From NCBI GenBank assembly GCA_022661535.1, contig JAKULF010000004.1:744001-808000 (forward strand): 64,000 nucleotides of DNA, written 5' to 3'. Position 1 is the first letter of the stretch. Every line of letters starts with the position of its first letter. A model generated the notes under the pieces. It saw nothing but the letters and a program-made list of their open reading frames with translations, was not told the DNA's origin and searched no databases. Below are positions 31,459 through 42,875 of the stretch, in pieces. A program made the translations under genes and the position numbers. Origin of the DNA: Eutypa lata (Eukaryota; Ascomycota; Sordariomycetes; Xylariales; Diatrypaceae).

Positions 31459-32112
31459 TTGACTGTTTCGCCCAACGATTATGCTAGTTTGTTTGCTAAT
31501 AGGCAAGTGCAACACTCCAATACAGTTCGTAACACTACGCTCCGGATTCGCCCATTTAATAACAGTATTGAATCGACTAGGGGCGGTGTAGGGAAGCTGG
31601 GCATGTATGCCGGAATGTTTATAATGACCCAATGGACATCCTTTCTCGGCGATACACTCATGAACAATATCGCCAACGTTGCTAGAGTGAATGGGACCGG
31701 TAAGGAGGCTACTATGCGAGGAGTGTCCACAGCCATCCATTCCATGATTGACAAAATCTTGGAGGCCTGCTCGGCAGCGCAAATGGTGGTGCTAGAAGGG
31801 ATCCAGGAGTCCCAGGCAATGTTCCAAACGCGGAATTTTGTCCTTGGCGGACCCAGCTACATATATGGGGTCATCGACATAAATATCCTGGTAACTGTGA
31901 TATTCACCGAGGAGGACCTCAGGACGCGATGGAGGAAAAATACTCCTAGGTTCGACTTCGTAAAACTCAAAGCGGTGATGCTGAATTGTTGGGTTGCAGG
32001 AAATAACATTGTGCTGACCGACTACGATCCCGAAAACGATGAAGCTGCGCTCAATGTCACGTTCGACAGTGATATCGAAAGCACTGGGCTATCCCTATCT
32101 AAGAGGCTGTAA
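31459..32112 (+). pseudogene. 5'-truncated hypothetical protein fragment
   Basis: An open frame of 217 codons without an ATG near its start (it opens with TTG). It contains a hydrophobic segment (LGMYAGMFIMTQW), a middle hydrophobic stretch (YIYGVIDINILVTVIFTEEDL) followed by RTRWRKNTPR, and an acidic C-terminus. This looks like the C-terminal end of a larger fungal membrane protein: a helix near the end, then a short cytosolic tail. The upstream sequence shows no matching exon. The family is not recognised. Confidence 0.4.
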
Positions 32113-32907
32113 GACTAGAATCGGCCTTCCACCGGCCTGTCCAGGAGGCCGGATAGCTGTCTACTACCGGCATTGTCCCCTTTAGAACAAGATATAGCCC
32201 AACTCCTACTCTTCGGAACCTAGGAATGAAGCACTGGGGCTTCGTGGAAAGTGAAGCGGAGTTACTAAATATCTTTACTTAAGCATCATAATAAGTACTT
32301 GATAACCGGTCAATTATTATTCAAGACCCGAAAACATGTATATACATATTGGGAGCGTCCTTTCTCAGCCAAGATAGGGGGTAGTATAGGTACCCATGTG
32401 AGAATGAAGCACCGAGTCTCCAGCACATTATAAATCGGAGATAACAAGGTAACTGGCACAATAACCCCCGAGAGGGCCCATGCACCCAATTGTTAGAGTT
32501 AAGGAGTGATGGCTCCTCCCCATCGGAAGTAGGCCGACAAGATGTGTGGCTCCCTCAAAAATGCAAGCCATCCACCTCAGGGAAACGCCGTGTAGTAATT
32601 ATTGCGTTTCAAAAAACCAGCAGGCGTCAGCCACATGTCCCTATAGCCACTCACAGCGTCATCAGAGTTACACAGCGACACCATTGATACCTTCAAAGGA
32701 ATTTTTGGGTCGTGCTGGTACATACCTTTCAATCCTCGAATGCAACCCAAGTGCATCTCAGGCTTGTAGTAATTAGATCCATTAGACCAGTGGCTACTTG
32801 GATATATGCAATTTTTGTGATAGAGGGCAACTCCTAATAAATACAGTAGAGCCTTGTCATATTAGTGGCAAAGTTTCCCTCATTCTTTTCTCGCAAGTTA
32901 TGTTGCT
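32113..32907. other. Gene-free spacer
   Basis: About 0.8 kb without coding signal; the word AAGCACTGGGGCTTCGTGGA near 32228 and scattered GC-rich patches are unremarkable. Confidence 0.5.
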
Positions 32908-33821
32908 ATGTCACCATCTTGCCTCGCAATGCTTCTGCCCCTAGGGTCGGTTCTTTTTGTAGGCATACTAATGGTGGCAGCAACGGTACAAGGCTCCGAT
33001 CAATACTCCTGATACTTCCCTGACAAATCCCTCGATCTAAAGTCATTTGCATGCAATGTCACGGCTGCGCAAAACGGCGGCGCCAGCGCATGTTGCTACG
33101 CCAATGATCTATGCTTCAAGAGCGGCGCGTGCTATCAAGATTGGTCGGGCGTTATGTATCGACAAGGATGTACGGATCCGACATTTAGGGATCCTGCTTG
33201 TCCTAAAATGTGCCTCAGAGATGGTATGTAGTCTTTACATTTCGAACTGACTCTGACATAGATACTAACCTGGGGCTAATGTTATTAGGAATGCTAAACG
33301 TTGGCGTCTGGATAGAGACATGCAGAATGGGTATGGGAAAAGGATGTTGCATTGAGCCTGGATCAGATTCGTGCTGCAATGACACGGATACGTGGTTTGA
33401 TTTCAAACCAGGCTGGGTCCAGGCTGCCCTCAATGACAGTGGACTCGACCGATTGGGGCATGCTGATTATACCCCAATATCAACAATATCAACCAGTAAT
33501 GAGAGCGGTAGGACTACGTCAGTAATATTACAAGCATCAACCACCATAACAGGATCATGTACGAATCAGGAGGCACCTTCGCAGAATGACACAAGTGGTA
33601 GTGACGACATTACCCCAGACATGGCTCCAAGAAACTCTGGATTTTCAAGCGCTGCGATAGCAGTAGTATCTATCCTCTCTGGACTACTGGTGGCGAGCTG
33701 GGCAGCGCTTGTAGTTCTTTGGATGAAGTACGGGAAATGGAAGAAGACTTCGAAAGTTGGAGTTGCCGAGTTACATGGCGATACGAGCATCGAACCGCAT
33801 GAGCTGGTGGGCCATTCGTGA
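32908..33821 (+). pseudogene. Cys-rich single-pass membrane protein gene with an internal TGA
   Basis: Two exons, 32908-33223 and 33289-33821, would encode 282 residues: an N-terminal signal peptide, an extracellular part with paired-cysteine motifs (SACCYAND, GCTDPTFRDPACPKMC, GCCIEPGSDSCC), a Ser/Thr-rich linker, a transmembrane helix (about AAIAVVSILSGLLVASWAALVVLWM) and a short basic tail. This is a common but uncharacterised fungal surface-protein layout. Codon 35 (33010-33012) is TGA, just before Tyr-Phe-Pro-Asp, where related proteins usually have Cys. Either the gene is freshly inactivated, or the stop is skipped by a weak 57-nt in-frame intron (GTACAA at 32977 to an AG at 33033). Confidence 0.65.
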
Positions 33822-34026
33822 AATTTTGGTGGGTGAGATCGAGTCATTCAAGGACATTAAACGGTTGAGAAATAGGTGTGGTCTTTCGTATAATAATTGT
33901 TGAGATTAGAACACGTATGACAGTCGCAGTGGGTCCGAACGGGTGGTGTTCAATATGAATGAAGTAAATATTAATGGGCCTCGTTATATTATTGAAGGGC
34001 CATTCGCGGAAAATATAATCCGAGTC

Positions 34027-34988
34027 CTACTGTGTCCCCTTTTCAACTCTTTCCATAGCATCGGCCGCCTCTCCAGCCCGTCTCCGCGTCTCCTCGTCAA
34101 CCTTCTCGCTATCTCGAATGACCCCAAACCGCGACTTCCACAGCTCCCAGCGCTCCGGACACAAACCTTGGGTTCCGCGGTACTTCCGCTTGAGCCTGAG
34201 CCCTTCCTTCTTATCTAACCTCCACAATGGCCCGCCTAGTGTAGCACGGATCTCCTCATCGCGCCCGTACAGAATGTGCCCGAAATAAACCGCCCAGGAG
34301 GCGGCAACGGCAACCTTGAAAGGAAGATCCTCTACGGCGGCCGGGTCCGGATTGACCTCGTCGGGCGCGCCCCGGATAGGGGTCATCTCCCCCTCGAGAG
34401 CATCTGTGAAGGCCCAAATCGCAAACGCTTCTAGCGGAGCGAGGCCGAGCCCGGCTATGCGGGCTGCATATGTCTGTAGGTTGAGGATGCGACGTTTCTC
34501 ATCAGCCTCCGCGGGAACCCTCGGTTCCGCTTATGATCACGATTAGTTAACATGAGGGATTCATTCACGCCGCCGTAGTATAGAAGACCACACTCACAAT
34601 CCCATTTCTCGCGGAGGGTAGGCCCGAACAGCGGCAGTTCGCTCCACAGTTGCGCCTCGCCCCAACTGTCTAAATCGACGGTCCTCGGGGGGAGATCCCT
34701 GAGCGCCTTCACGACTTCGGCTAGGCGCTCGCTCGCGGGGTTGTCGTGAGGAACCTGCCGCGCGAGGTCGTGGAAGAGATCCCAGAACCACCAGAGGAAG
34801 GCCCCACCCGTCTCTCGCTCTCCCAGTTCGTCCCCTTGGCGCTGGTCCGGATATAAGGCGTTCAAGGCAAGGGCTGCATCTGCTGGAGAGAGCTTTGCAT
34901 CCCTTTGCAGGGTCGAGTTGAGGATTTCTACGATGTGCGGCGCAAATTCGACCGCGTGCTCGTCCTCGATTCGTAGTGGTGAGTCCAT
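34027..34988 (-). CDS. Hypothetical fungal protein (DUF3632-like)
   Basis: 297 residues in two exons, 34598-34988 and 34027-34529, with a 68-nt GTGAGT intron. No signal peptide or membrane segment. Visible patterns are a Trp-rich block (GAFLWWFWDLFHDLARQVP), LWSELPLFGPTLREKWD, then an alpha-helical half with RIAGLGLAPLEAFAIWAF and a basic C-terminus. The order of elements (two-part helical protein with a LP-x-F...W motif) recalls the DUF3632 group of fungal proteins of unknown function; this assignment is tentative. An in-frame upstream start at 35033 would add 15 residues. Confidence 0.7.
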
Positions 34989-36017
34989 GAAGATAGTAAG
35001 ATTAAGCTCACTGGTTATAGCGGGGCGTGTCAATGTGATCGATTAGATGTGTAGACAGTCTTAAAAAGATAAGTTGTAAAATAGAAGAGAGGCGGTTACT
35101 ACTACAGTAGCAAGCGATATAGTCTGGCCTTGATGAAGAACATTTATTTCCTAGTTCCTGGGTTGTCCATGGCAGCATTTGAAGTGTGGCGATTTCAGCT
35201 GACGTCACGCCGGAAAAGACACACGCTTGCTATAAATCGGAGGTGGGGGCGAGGAGTTTCGGGGCTGTAATTGACAATTGTTTCAAATTTCGTACCTGAA
35301 TACGTGTTACCGGAAACATTATATGGGGTTGCAAATGCGGAGATTCCCGTCAGATGTCGCAATGGGGCTGATGCTGACATGAAGGTCTTGCCAAAATTGC
35401 AGAATATCCATAATGGGCCACTTAGTTACTATAAGGGTTACCTAAAGAGGAAGGCTCTTTTACCGTTAATAGTCACGAAGAATGCATGTTTGGCAAAGAT
35501 CGACAACAGCCTTACCAACGTTAACAGAATAGGAATTGAATCTAATAGTAATTCACGGCTTTGAATAAATGCGTTGCGAGATTCGCACTTTAGACGGTGT
35601 CGAAGTACGCTGCTGCAGAAGCCCTAATATCTGACATGACTAAGACAGACCACATTTCGGGTTGCTGAATCCCCAGATCATCACGTTTCCTTTCCAAGAT
35701 TCGAAGGCGACGTAAAAATACCTGTAACTGATCAACATTACCTTGATATTAGGCGAAGTCAGCAACTCTATAGCCTACTAAAAGGGGAAGGAGAAACGGT
35801 AGAAGCCGATGAGGCTACTAGATGATACTACGTAGCAAGAGGATTATAGTCGAGATGTCAACACTAAGGAGTCTCCAACCAACAACACAACACGTCTATA
35901 TATAAGGGCTTTGGAAGGCCTTCGAAAGCAAAGAAATAGAGTATCCAAATCAACAGATATCCCGCAAACCCATCCACTCTCGTTTATAAACTTCAGTCTC
36001 TCATTATCATCTTCAAA
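34989..36017. other. Gene-free spacer and effector promoter
   Basis: About 1 kb with only short unconvincing open frames (for example 35271-35564). The last 150 bases before the ribonuclease-like gene include TATATATAAG at 35895-35904, a plausible TATA element about 115 bp before the start codon. Confidence 0.45.
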
Positions 36018-36566
36018 ATGGTCAACATCGGTTACTTCCTTACAGTCTTCGCAGCGACTGCTGCAGCCCTCCCGGCCGTGACTCCCGTCGAGCCCTCTGC
36101 ACTTGAGGCTCGTGCTGGTCAGGTAAGAGTTCAATTCATACCAAGTCTCATAAAAGCCATCTGCTAACCAGCTTTGAAAAAAAAAAAGTCTTACACCTGC
36201 AAGAAGGGTGATAAGAACGACGGCGCCTTCCTGGGAGACATCTCGCAGGACAAGGCGATCGGCTACTTCCGCGCGGCAGGGACCAAGAAGGGCACGGCGA
36301 GCGGGTACCCCAAGCAGTTCTACAACAACGGCAACGCGCTCAAGTTCGCCTCGGGGTGCACTACCAGCAACGTCTGGGAGCTGCCGGTCCTCTCCAGCAA
36401 CAAGCCCTTCGACATCAACAAGAAGATCAACAAGGGCAAGCCCGACGAGAACAACCCGGGCCAGATGCGGGTGTACTACACCGACAAGCTGAAGTTCTGC
36501 GGTATCGGCACCAAGTCCAAGGACGACAACTCCGGCCCCGTCCACAACTGTGTGCTTAAGAAATAG
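36018..36566 (+). CDS. Secreted ribotoxin/ribonuclease-fold protein lacking catalytic histidines
   Basis: 160 residues in two exons, 36018-36122 and 36189-36566. A signal peptide and short propeptide (to about residue 35, ending LEARAGQ) precede a basic mature domain of 125 residues. The four cysteines (39, 92, 139, 156) and the order of the C-terminal blocks match fungal ribotoxins of the RNase T1 superfamily. The catalytic Glu (Glu99) and Arg (Arg129) are present, but both positions normally held by catalytic histidines carry lysine (Lys77 and Lys144). It is therefore probably not an active ribotoxin. It resembles the inactive ribonuclease-like effectors of plant-associated fungi. The gene itself is intact. 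Confidence 0.82.
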
Positions 36567-38299
36567 CGGGTTAATAGAAAGCATTTAGCTTAGGAATGGA
36601 CATCATGATCCATTGATCCTCGAACTGGGAGGGGGGGATCGGATAGACAATAGACATCACAACATTGTTTTATTTAATAGATTATGATATTTCGGGTCAA
36701 TACATCCCGGCTATCACTTAGTTTTGTGTATGGGTTACCTTGTTTTTCTGTATTGGTTAAAACTTTATTCCATGATAAGATCCAGATAGGCGTATATATA
36801 CTTTAAGTTAATAGCATTGCGTATTTGGTGCCTGTCGTGCCTAGTTAGATTGAATTATAGCCATGATTCTTCGCGTGAGATTGAAATAATAGATCATAGT
36901 TGCAACGTATTCCACTGTAGTTGATATCATCAACATTTGAACACCGTACATTCCACCGCTGCAGTCTTAGTAATAATTACTGGTGTATGTATCTCCTGTC
37001 GTCGAGTTGACCAGATGACGGTATCACCCTCAAGCTCTCTTCAAGTCATGTGAGTTACACGACCCCAGAGGAATAATTGCGTGGCTGATCGACAGAGGCT
37101 ATAGAGAGGTACAGGAACCAAACAAGATGATGAAATTACCGGGGGCTTACGTTCCCAGTTGCAAGGGGGATATTTGGAAGTGTTGATATGATTTAGCGGC
37201 TAAGTGGCATAGTTTGTATACGTTTAGATTGCCATATGTACCAAATAGTAGCTTATATCGCTGACATGAAACTAAACCGGCACGAAATCCATACGCAGTT
37301 AAAGGGTGCTTCTTATTTTATATTTTCCCTTGTTCTAGAGGGTGTGTGCCTGAAAACGTTAAATTTGATATTTTATTCGTGACTTGAGACCAAATAATGT
37401 ACGTGGACATACGACGTCTAATTACCTGAAGTGTATTTGTATATCATTAGAACTAAGCACTAAGTCAATTGTAAATCCTCCTATAATACTCACTGTATTT
37501 AGGGGGCTACAAGCATTTCATAGTTATATAAATTTAGATAATTAATATTACGATTTGGTGAAAAAGATCATGAATTATTTATTAGGACTAGCGATGAAAT
37601 TGAATTTAAAATCTTAAGGCACCATGCCACTAAGGCTAGAAGTCATACGCAGCAGACTAGGATGGGATGCTGTGGACTCTCGAAAATATCACTGCAATCG
37701 GTCCCCACACCAAATGTCCCCTTCGCTAATAGCTAGATCTATAACATCTTCCATGGCGCTTTTGGTGTCCTGGTCACCAGGTCTTCGGTACCGCGTGGCT
37801 AGCAGCTCTTAAGGAGCGTCATGGTTCCAGGCTGCAAATATCTGGGTGATTTGATATATGTGCTGCCTTGATGACATGCTGGAATATCTTGCAGGATGAG
37901 ATGGAGAATGATGGGGTGTGATTAAAGACATTATAGATGAAAACAAAGGCAACGATGAGGGGATATTGTATTATGCATTCGCGTAAGGATGCTCCCTCTC
38001 CGTCTTTCGTGCCACTCCATTAGAGACAGTATTAGGGGTATTGTTTGCCATTGCCCGATACTCGTGACGACACACTGGTTCGGTAACTGGGTGCCCGGAT
38101 AGTAGCGATCAACTGTCATGCAGGTTTAGATTTGAGAACTTCTTCGTGCTAGCTTCACATCAAGAGCTTCTACCACTTATATCGAGGTCGTTGCGTAACC
38201 TTTAACCTCCTTCCTCTCTTTTGCCTCTGGTAGCTTGTTGGTGCTTCTCTTATATTTGCTGATTTAGGAAAATTCCACACAAGGTGACTCTTCAACTTC

Positions 38300-38470
38300 C
38301 CTTTTTCTTTTTTTTTCTTTTTTTTTTCTTTTTTCTTTCTTTTTTTTTTCTTTTCTTTTCTTTTCTTTTCTTTTATTCATTTTAAGTTTTTATCTTTTTT
38401 ATTTGTTTTTATTTTTGTTTTATAGTTTTTTATTTTTTAGTTTTATTTGTACTTTTCTTGTAGCCTGTTA
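38300..38470. repeat. Pyrimidine (TTTTC)n low-complexity tract
   Basis: About 170 bp almost entirely T with periodic C, including five or six exact TTTTC units near 38350-38375, grading into T/A-rich sequence. Confidence 0.85.
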
Positions 38471-39237
38471 AACCACGAAGTACTCGACACAGTGAAAGCA
38501 CGCCATAGTTCTGAAATACCGCAAACTAACAAATGTCAGGAATCGTGGCGTATAAATGGATGAGCGTTCCAGTCCATCCCGTCTAACAAACATGCGTCTC
38601 TTGCCCATCAGCTAAGTAGCGCAGTCGAGCCGAAGATTAGCTACCAGTAAGTGGCAGGCAACGTCCAGGCCATCCTGTTTAGAATGGACTTGGCCTTATC
38701 GTTAGAATAGGCCGTCCGGCCATATCGAAGTATTACCGAGCGTAACTTCGAGAACGCCTCTACCGCTTCGACAAGTTCATCGTCCGGGTCAAGGACGTAC
38801 TCTAGGAATAGGCATCGGAGGGTGCGGTCTTCACCCGAGTGTAGGTAATGTCGGGCAATGTGTTAAGACCCACCCCCTTAAGTGGCTATACAGGACAATA
38901 GGCCATTGCCCCCTATTCGTCTATATATAATAGCTTGCCAGAGCTATTACTTCTGACTTCCTTCCTTGTATTCACCTCCATTTTCAGCCAAACCTAGTGT
39001 TTGGAATCATCCTAACGCGTCCCCTCTAGTCTGTAACATGGGGATCACCACCAAGGTCGATTGGGGTGCCCTTCCAGTCTACCTTGAGACTGTTCGGCTT
39101 GTGCGGAAGAGAGCTTGTCGGCGGAGAGTCATTGGGAAGCGACTCGAAATCCTTGTCTTCTCTATTCAGAGCGACCCCGTGGCGCGAGGACTGATAGGGC
39201 GTAGTCGACTAGAAGTTTGAGCACCAGGAAAGCTCTC

Positions 39238-39317
39238 TACATACACCGTGTGCATGTAGTTGGTCGGGATTGACTCCCTACACACACAATGTGCATGTGG
39301 TTGGCCGGGATCAATTC
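39238..39317. repeat. Imperfect 40-bp tandem duplication
   Basis: Two adjacent copies begin CTACATACACCGTGTGCATG and CTACACACACAATGTGCATG, each followed by a TTGG(T/C)CGGGAT block. They differ at several bases, so the duplication is not recent. Confidence 0.7.
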
Positions 39318-39433
39318 AATAGTGATCCTAAGAAGTAAGAACGAGCTTCTAGCCCGGGAAGGGCATTCGGTGCTGGAAAAAGAGCACCAGCCCGGCGGCC
39401 GGTAGCCCCTATATGGGACATACGGAGTCCGTA

Positions 39434-39540
39434 GTCCCTGCCCTTTGTACACACCACCCGTCGCTACTGCCGTTGGATGGCTCAGTGAGGCATTCAGACT
39501 GACCTGGAAGGGTCGACCAGTAGCGATAGTTCGCCACCGG
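39434..39540 (+). rRNA. Degenerate fragment of the 3' end of 18S rRNA
   Basis: The stretch from GTCCCTGCCCTTTGTACACA through CGTCGCTACT and ATGGCTCAGTGAGG is the near-universal 3' minor domain of eukaryotic 18S rRNA, with several substitutions (for example CACCACCCG for CACCGCCCG). Similarity fades after about 39500, and the flanks do not match rDNA. It is a pseudo-rRNA fragment outside the rDNA array, not a functional gene. Confidence 0.75.
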
Positions 39541-39894
39541 AAGGATGCACCTTACGGTTCTTAGTGCTGCTTCGTGTGTGGGAAGTCCCACTCCTCTGTT
39601 GGTCCCAGCCTTGCCTTTGTCTTCTTTAGGGGCGGGGGAGGTGCGCTTTAGCTGGTTGGCCGTGAAGAGTACCCGGATAGTCACCCATCTATTTCGACAT
39701 TAATTAACTTCTATTAATGGTTTTTAGGGAATAATAAAGATAACGAACTTATCCGAACTGGCTTAAGGCAGCATAGCTCTTAGAAGATCTCTTCTGCTTG
39801 GCCATACGCTGGAGCATGCCTGGAATCTGGTCCATGCGATAGTTACTTTAACTCTTAAAGTACGTGTGATTAATATCACCGTAAAAACGGGAGG

Positions 39895-40012
39895 CTTTTC
39901 TTTCTTTTCCTTGTTTTCCTTGTTTTTTCTTTTTATTTTTTTCTTTCTTTTCTTTTATTATTTTTTATTATTTTTTATCATTTTTATTTCTTTTATTTTT
40001 TCGTATTAACCC
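39895..40012. repeat. T-rich low-complexity tract
   Basis: About 118 bp of T with scattered C and A, including repeated TTATTATTTTT units; similar in nature to the tract at 38300. Confidence 0.8.
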
Positions 40013-40586
40013 CTTGGTTTCCATATTTTTCGTTGTTGCATTTTTGATCCATCAATCGGGAGGCCTTGGTGATAGGTCCCGGACCCTTTTTGGCATGGCT
40101 GGCCGAAGCAGCCGCCCTTAGAGGGAATGCAATCGGGGCTTTAGCAAATGAATCAAGCTACTATGGCTGTGGGAAGGTAACTAAATGTCCTCTGAGGGAG
40201 GTAATCACTAGCGCGATTTGGTGGGAAAGACACCACCTCCTTGGTAACTTTTTGGTCCTTAACTGATAGTTCAGGAACCATCACTTTCATGCTGTCCTAG
40301 AACTTATCGGATGATATGTCCAGCTACTTGGGTTGGGAGGTGACAGTATTATATCCTGGGGCTTGAGGCCCCTGCCCTCTTCCTTAACATGCTCGTTAAG
40401 ATCTGACCCCATGGGTGGCTCACTCGACTTGGTCTCGGTTCTCGTCGACGATACAACCGCGAGACACATTCAGAGTCTTATCGACGAATATCCTCGTTTG
40501 CACCCGCCTTATTCGAACAGAGGCTAAATAGTACAACACGCCGAGGCCAGATCTAAAGTCTAGTATATACAGGCGATTTGGATTGC

Positions 40587-41024
40587 CTAAGGATCCATCC
40601 CATGCCCGGGGCAGTGCAGCCACGCCTCCGTGGCACTGCAGTAATGTCCGCCATCTTCGTCGCTGTTGATTTCGGGACACGCCCAGGCCGCTGCCTCCTT
40701 GGCGTTCATGTTGAGCCACCCCGGAGTGGCCAGAGGGTCGAGAGGTGGGCTGCCAGCCAATACCTATTGGTGGGAATAGTTGCTCATGACTAATTTGCTC
40801 AGAGAAAAGAGCGGGCGAGATACCTGGATCGGTGGAGCCCTATACGGACAATCCCGTAGCAAACCGTTGGGAGCGGTGGTTATAATGCGCGGTAGGGTAC
40901 CGGCGTGTAGGACAACGGCGTGGGAGGTGGTGGGTTGCGAGCGATCATATACCCCCGTAGCGTGAAGGCCGGTGCCAGCTACACTAGACCATCGTGCTGC
41001 CCGCCTCGTATTCCTTGGGATCAT
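40587..41024 (-). CDS. Hypothetical small two-exon protein
   Basis: Exons 40824-41024 and 40587-40763 join in phase 0 over a 60-nt intron (GTATCT...CAATAG) to encode 125 residues. The product has a basic N-terminus, the stretch RDCPYRAPPIQ at the junction, and a C-terminal part containing CPEINSDEDGGHYC and WLHCPGHG with four cysteines. No family is recognised and there is no signal peptide. The clean splice signals and protein-like composition of the second exon are the only support; it may be part of a longer gene. Confidence 0.4.
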
Positions 41025-42153
41025 TAGAGGAGTCTGAGTTCTAATCCGAGTCGGAATCTACGAAACCGCCATCTAGCCTCTAGGGCTTTTGGTTCGGCTT
41101 TATCGACGTCGTTATCGCTGCTGCTTCGGATTTCTTAAAATCACTAGTGCTTGATGTTCCATCGGAGTCCCCACCATCCCCCTTTTTCCTGGGTTTTTCT
41201 TTTTTGTTTTTACTCTTCTACAAAAGAAAGTTAAGTAGACATGCTTGCATGCACCTGCTATGAAATGAGGACCAGGTAGAAACCCCAATGTCATTCTTAA
41301 GTACTGGTCTCATGACAGTATCCTTCCGCGCCGTGTCCAGTCTCGAGGTACCACTTAAGGTACTCGCAGCGACCCTAGGTGATTTTCATCGTCGGCATAA
41401 AAATGTCGTCGTCATCGTTCTTGTCGTCGTCATCGTTCTTGATGACTGAATCATGCCCTTTTGATGCCTCTACCTCGATGGTATCATCCAAATCGACAAC
41501 AGGACTATGCCCGTCTGGCGTATGGCATCAAACTCCTTGCCCGCCTGTCCCATGTTGAAAACTTAGCAGCCTCAATGGGAGCGAGATACTCTCCACCATC
41601 TGAGGCGGGAGGCCGGCTGACCCTTTCTCGCATTCCTTGCACTGGAACTTGTACCAGGGTGCCGCCACCGGTGCTGATGCCGAAGCACCCGCCACCGCCG
41701 CAAGATGAAATGCGACGGCGACGAGTGTTCGGATCATGTCCGGTACGCTCGTGTTGTTGGCACATTCTTCTCCTCTAGCCCCTTGTGGACCAGGACCCCG
41801 ATGGGTACGACCTTGGTATGGTGCCCATGCTTTCCACTATAGGTAGCAAACCTTTAACGCAGCCGAAATGGGTTTGGATATCCCCTCCCTGAAATTGCCC
41901 TCGATAAACGTCTCCGGCGAGAACTGTTTAGCGAAATCGCCAAGGTCTTACGGAGATGAAGGTTCGCACTTCTGCAAGGATGCTGGCGTAATGGTTATCA
42001 ACGAGCCATCTTAAAAAACGGACCCGGTGGTCGAAAGTGTCTGCTAGCAGATTGCATGTTAAACGCACATGTATAATGAAAGTGAACGGAGGCAGGCTTG
42101 CATCTGACGTGCGTCGACTAGGTAGCGGCGAAAGCGTCTTCTCATTCTCACCG
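41025..42153. other. Spacer with short tandem repeats
   Basis: GTCGTCGTCATCGTTCTT-type units repeat near 41405-41445. A short minus-strand frame at 41528-41737 begins with a signal-peptide-like stretch (MIRTLVAVAFHLAAVAGASA) and has one C-x-x-C pair, but cannot be extended and is left uncalled. Confidence 0.4.
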
Positions 42154-42840
42154 TGGCTAGATAGAGCCGTACCAATAGGGATCGTACCCACCATCACCAT
42201 AAATACTCCATAGACCATTCTCAGCTTTTTGGGCCTCCCGTAGGTGCCGCTTAAGCTCTTCCGCACTGCGTGGCGCGTTTGTGTTGCGCTTGCGGTGCGG
42301 GTGGCCACACCAGGGGTGGTGGCAGTATCGATCAGTCTTGACCAATAGCCAAGACACCGGCAACCAGATTGTTGGCCTGAGCCCACCCGTTGTGGACTAA
42401 CAGGTGGGCTTGCATTTCCAAGTCCTGAGCGGCCAAGCTTAGTTTCGGTTGGCTTAGTGACATCGGGTCCCTATGTGATGTTGCTTGTTGTGGCGGTTTA
42501 ACCCGCCAGCATCTGAAAAGGGCCCCCTCCTGCAGACAAGGCAAGACAGGTGAATCCCGGAAATATCCCGGATAGAGATTACCGTATAGGGAGTATCTAT
42601 ATCGGTGCTGGGATAACCGGAGGCCCATGCAAATGAATTGGAGGGCTCTATGGCCTCGACCATTGTGTAAGCGTCGCTTACGTTTTGCGAAAGGAGCCAG
42701 GCCATGAAGTCGGATTGGGTAGCGGGCGGCGGCGGCCTCTGGTCTATGGAAGAAGAAGAAGATTTCAGCGGGGAGGGATGGGCAAACCCAATATCCATTC
42801 TTAATTCGCAAAAGCCGCAGCTGTACCGTCCACAGAGCTC
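42154..42840 (-). CDS. C2H2 zinc-finger-like coding segments, structure unresolved
   Basis: Two protein-like stretches lie in tandem on the minus strand. The first (42454-42840) ends with a C2H2-like finger, CLVCRRGPFSDAGGLNRHNKQHH. The second (42157 to about 42400) contains CHHPWCGHPHRKRN followed by EELKRHLREAQ and ends in a Gly/Tyr-rich tail. They are in different frames, and the only candidate splice (acceptor TTAG near 42398) does not fit a donor in phase. They may belong to one damaged nucleic-acid-binding protein or to two exons whose junction I cannot find. Confidence 0.4.
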
Positions 42841-42875
42841 CAATGCATCACGATAGATGCTGTAGGCAACCAGCT

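Larger units (their letters stand above)
36567..40586. other. 4-kb gene-poor repeat-rich stretch
   Basis: No convincing coding sequence. It contains a long C/T tract (38300-38470), a 40-bp tandem duplication (39238-39317), a degenerate 18S rRNA fragment (39434-39500 and weakly onward) and a second T-rich tract (39895-40012). The mix suggests an insertion-prone accessory segment. Confidence 0.55.

Noticed and set aside
35271..35564. 97-codon plus-strand frame with ATG
   Set aside because: Overlaps an equally long minus-strand frame; composition is not protein-like and no signal peptide or motif is present.
38300..38470. Pyrimidine tract as polymerase III terminator or promoter element
   Set aside because: No adjacent RNA gene; it is simple-sequence DNA.
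39434..39540. Functional rRNA gene
   Set aside because: Only the 3' minor domain is recognisable, with substitutions at highly conserved positions and non-rDNA flanks.
41528..41737. Signal-peptide-like short minus-strand frame
   Set aside because: Too short, only one CxxC pair, overlaps another frame of similar quality and cannot be extended by splicing.
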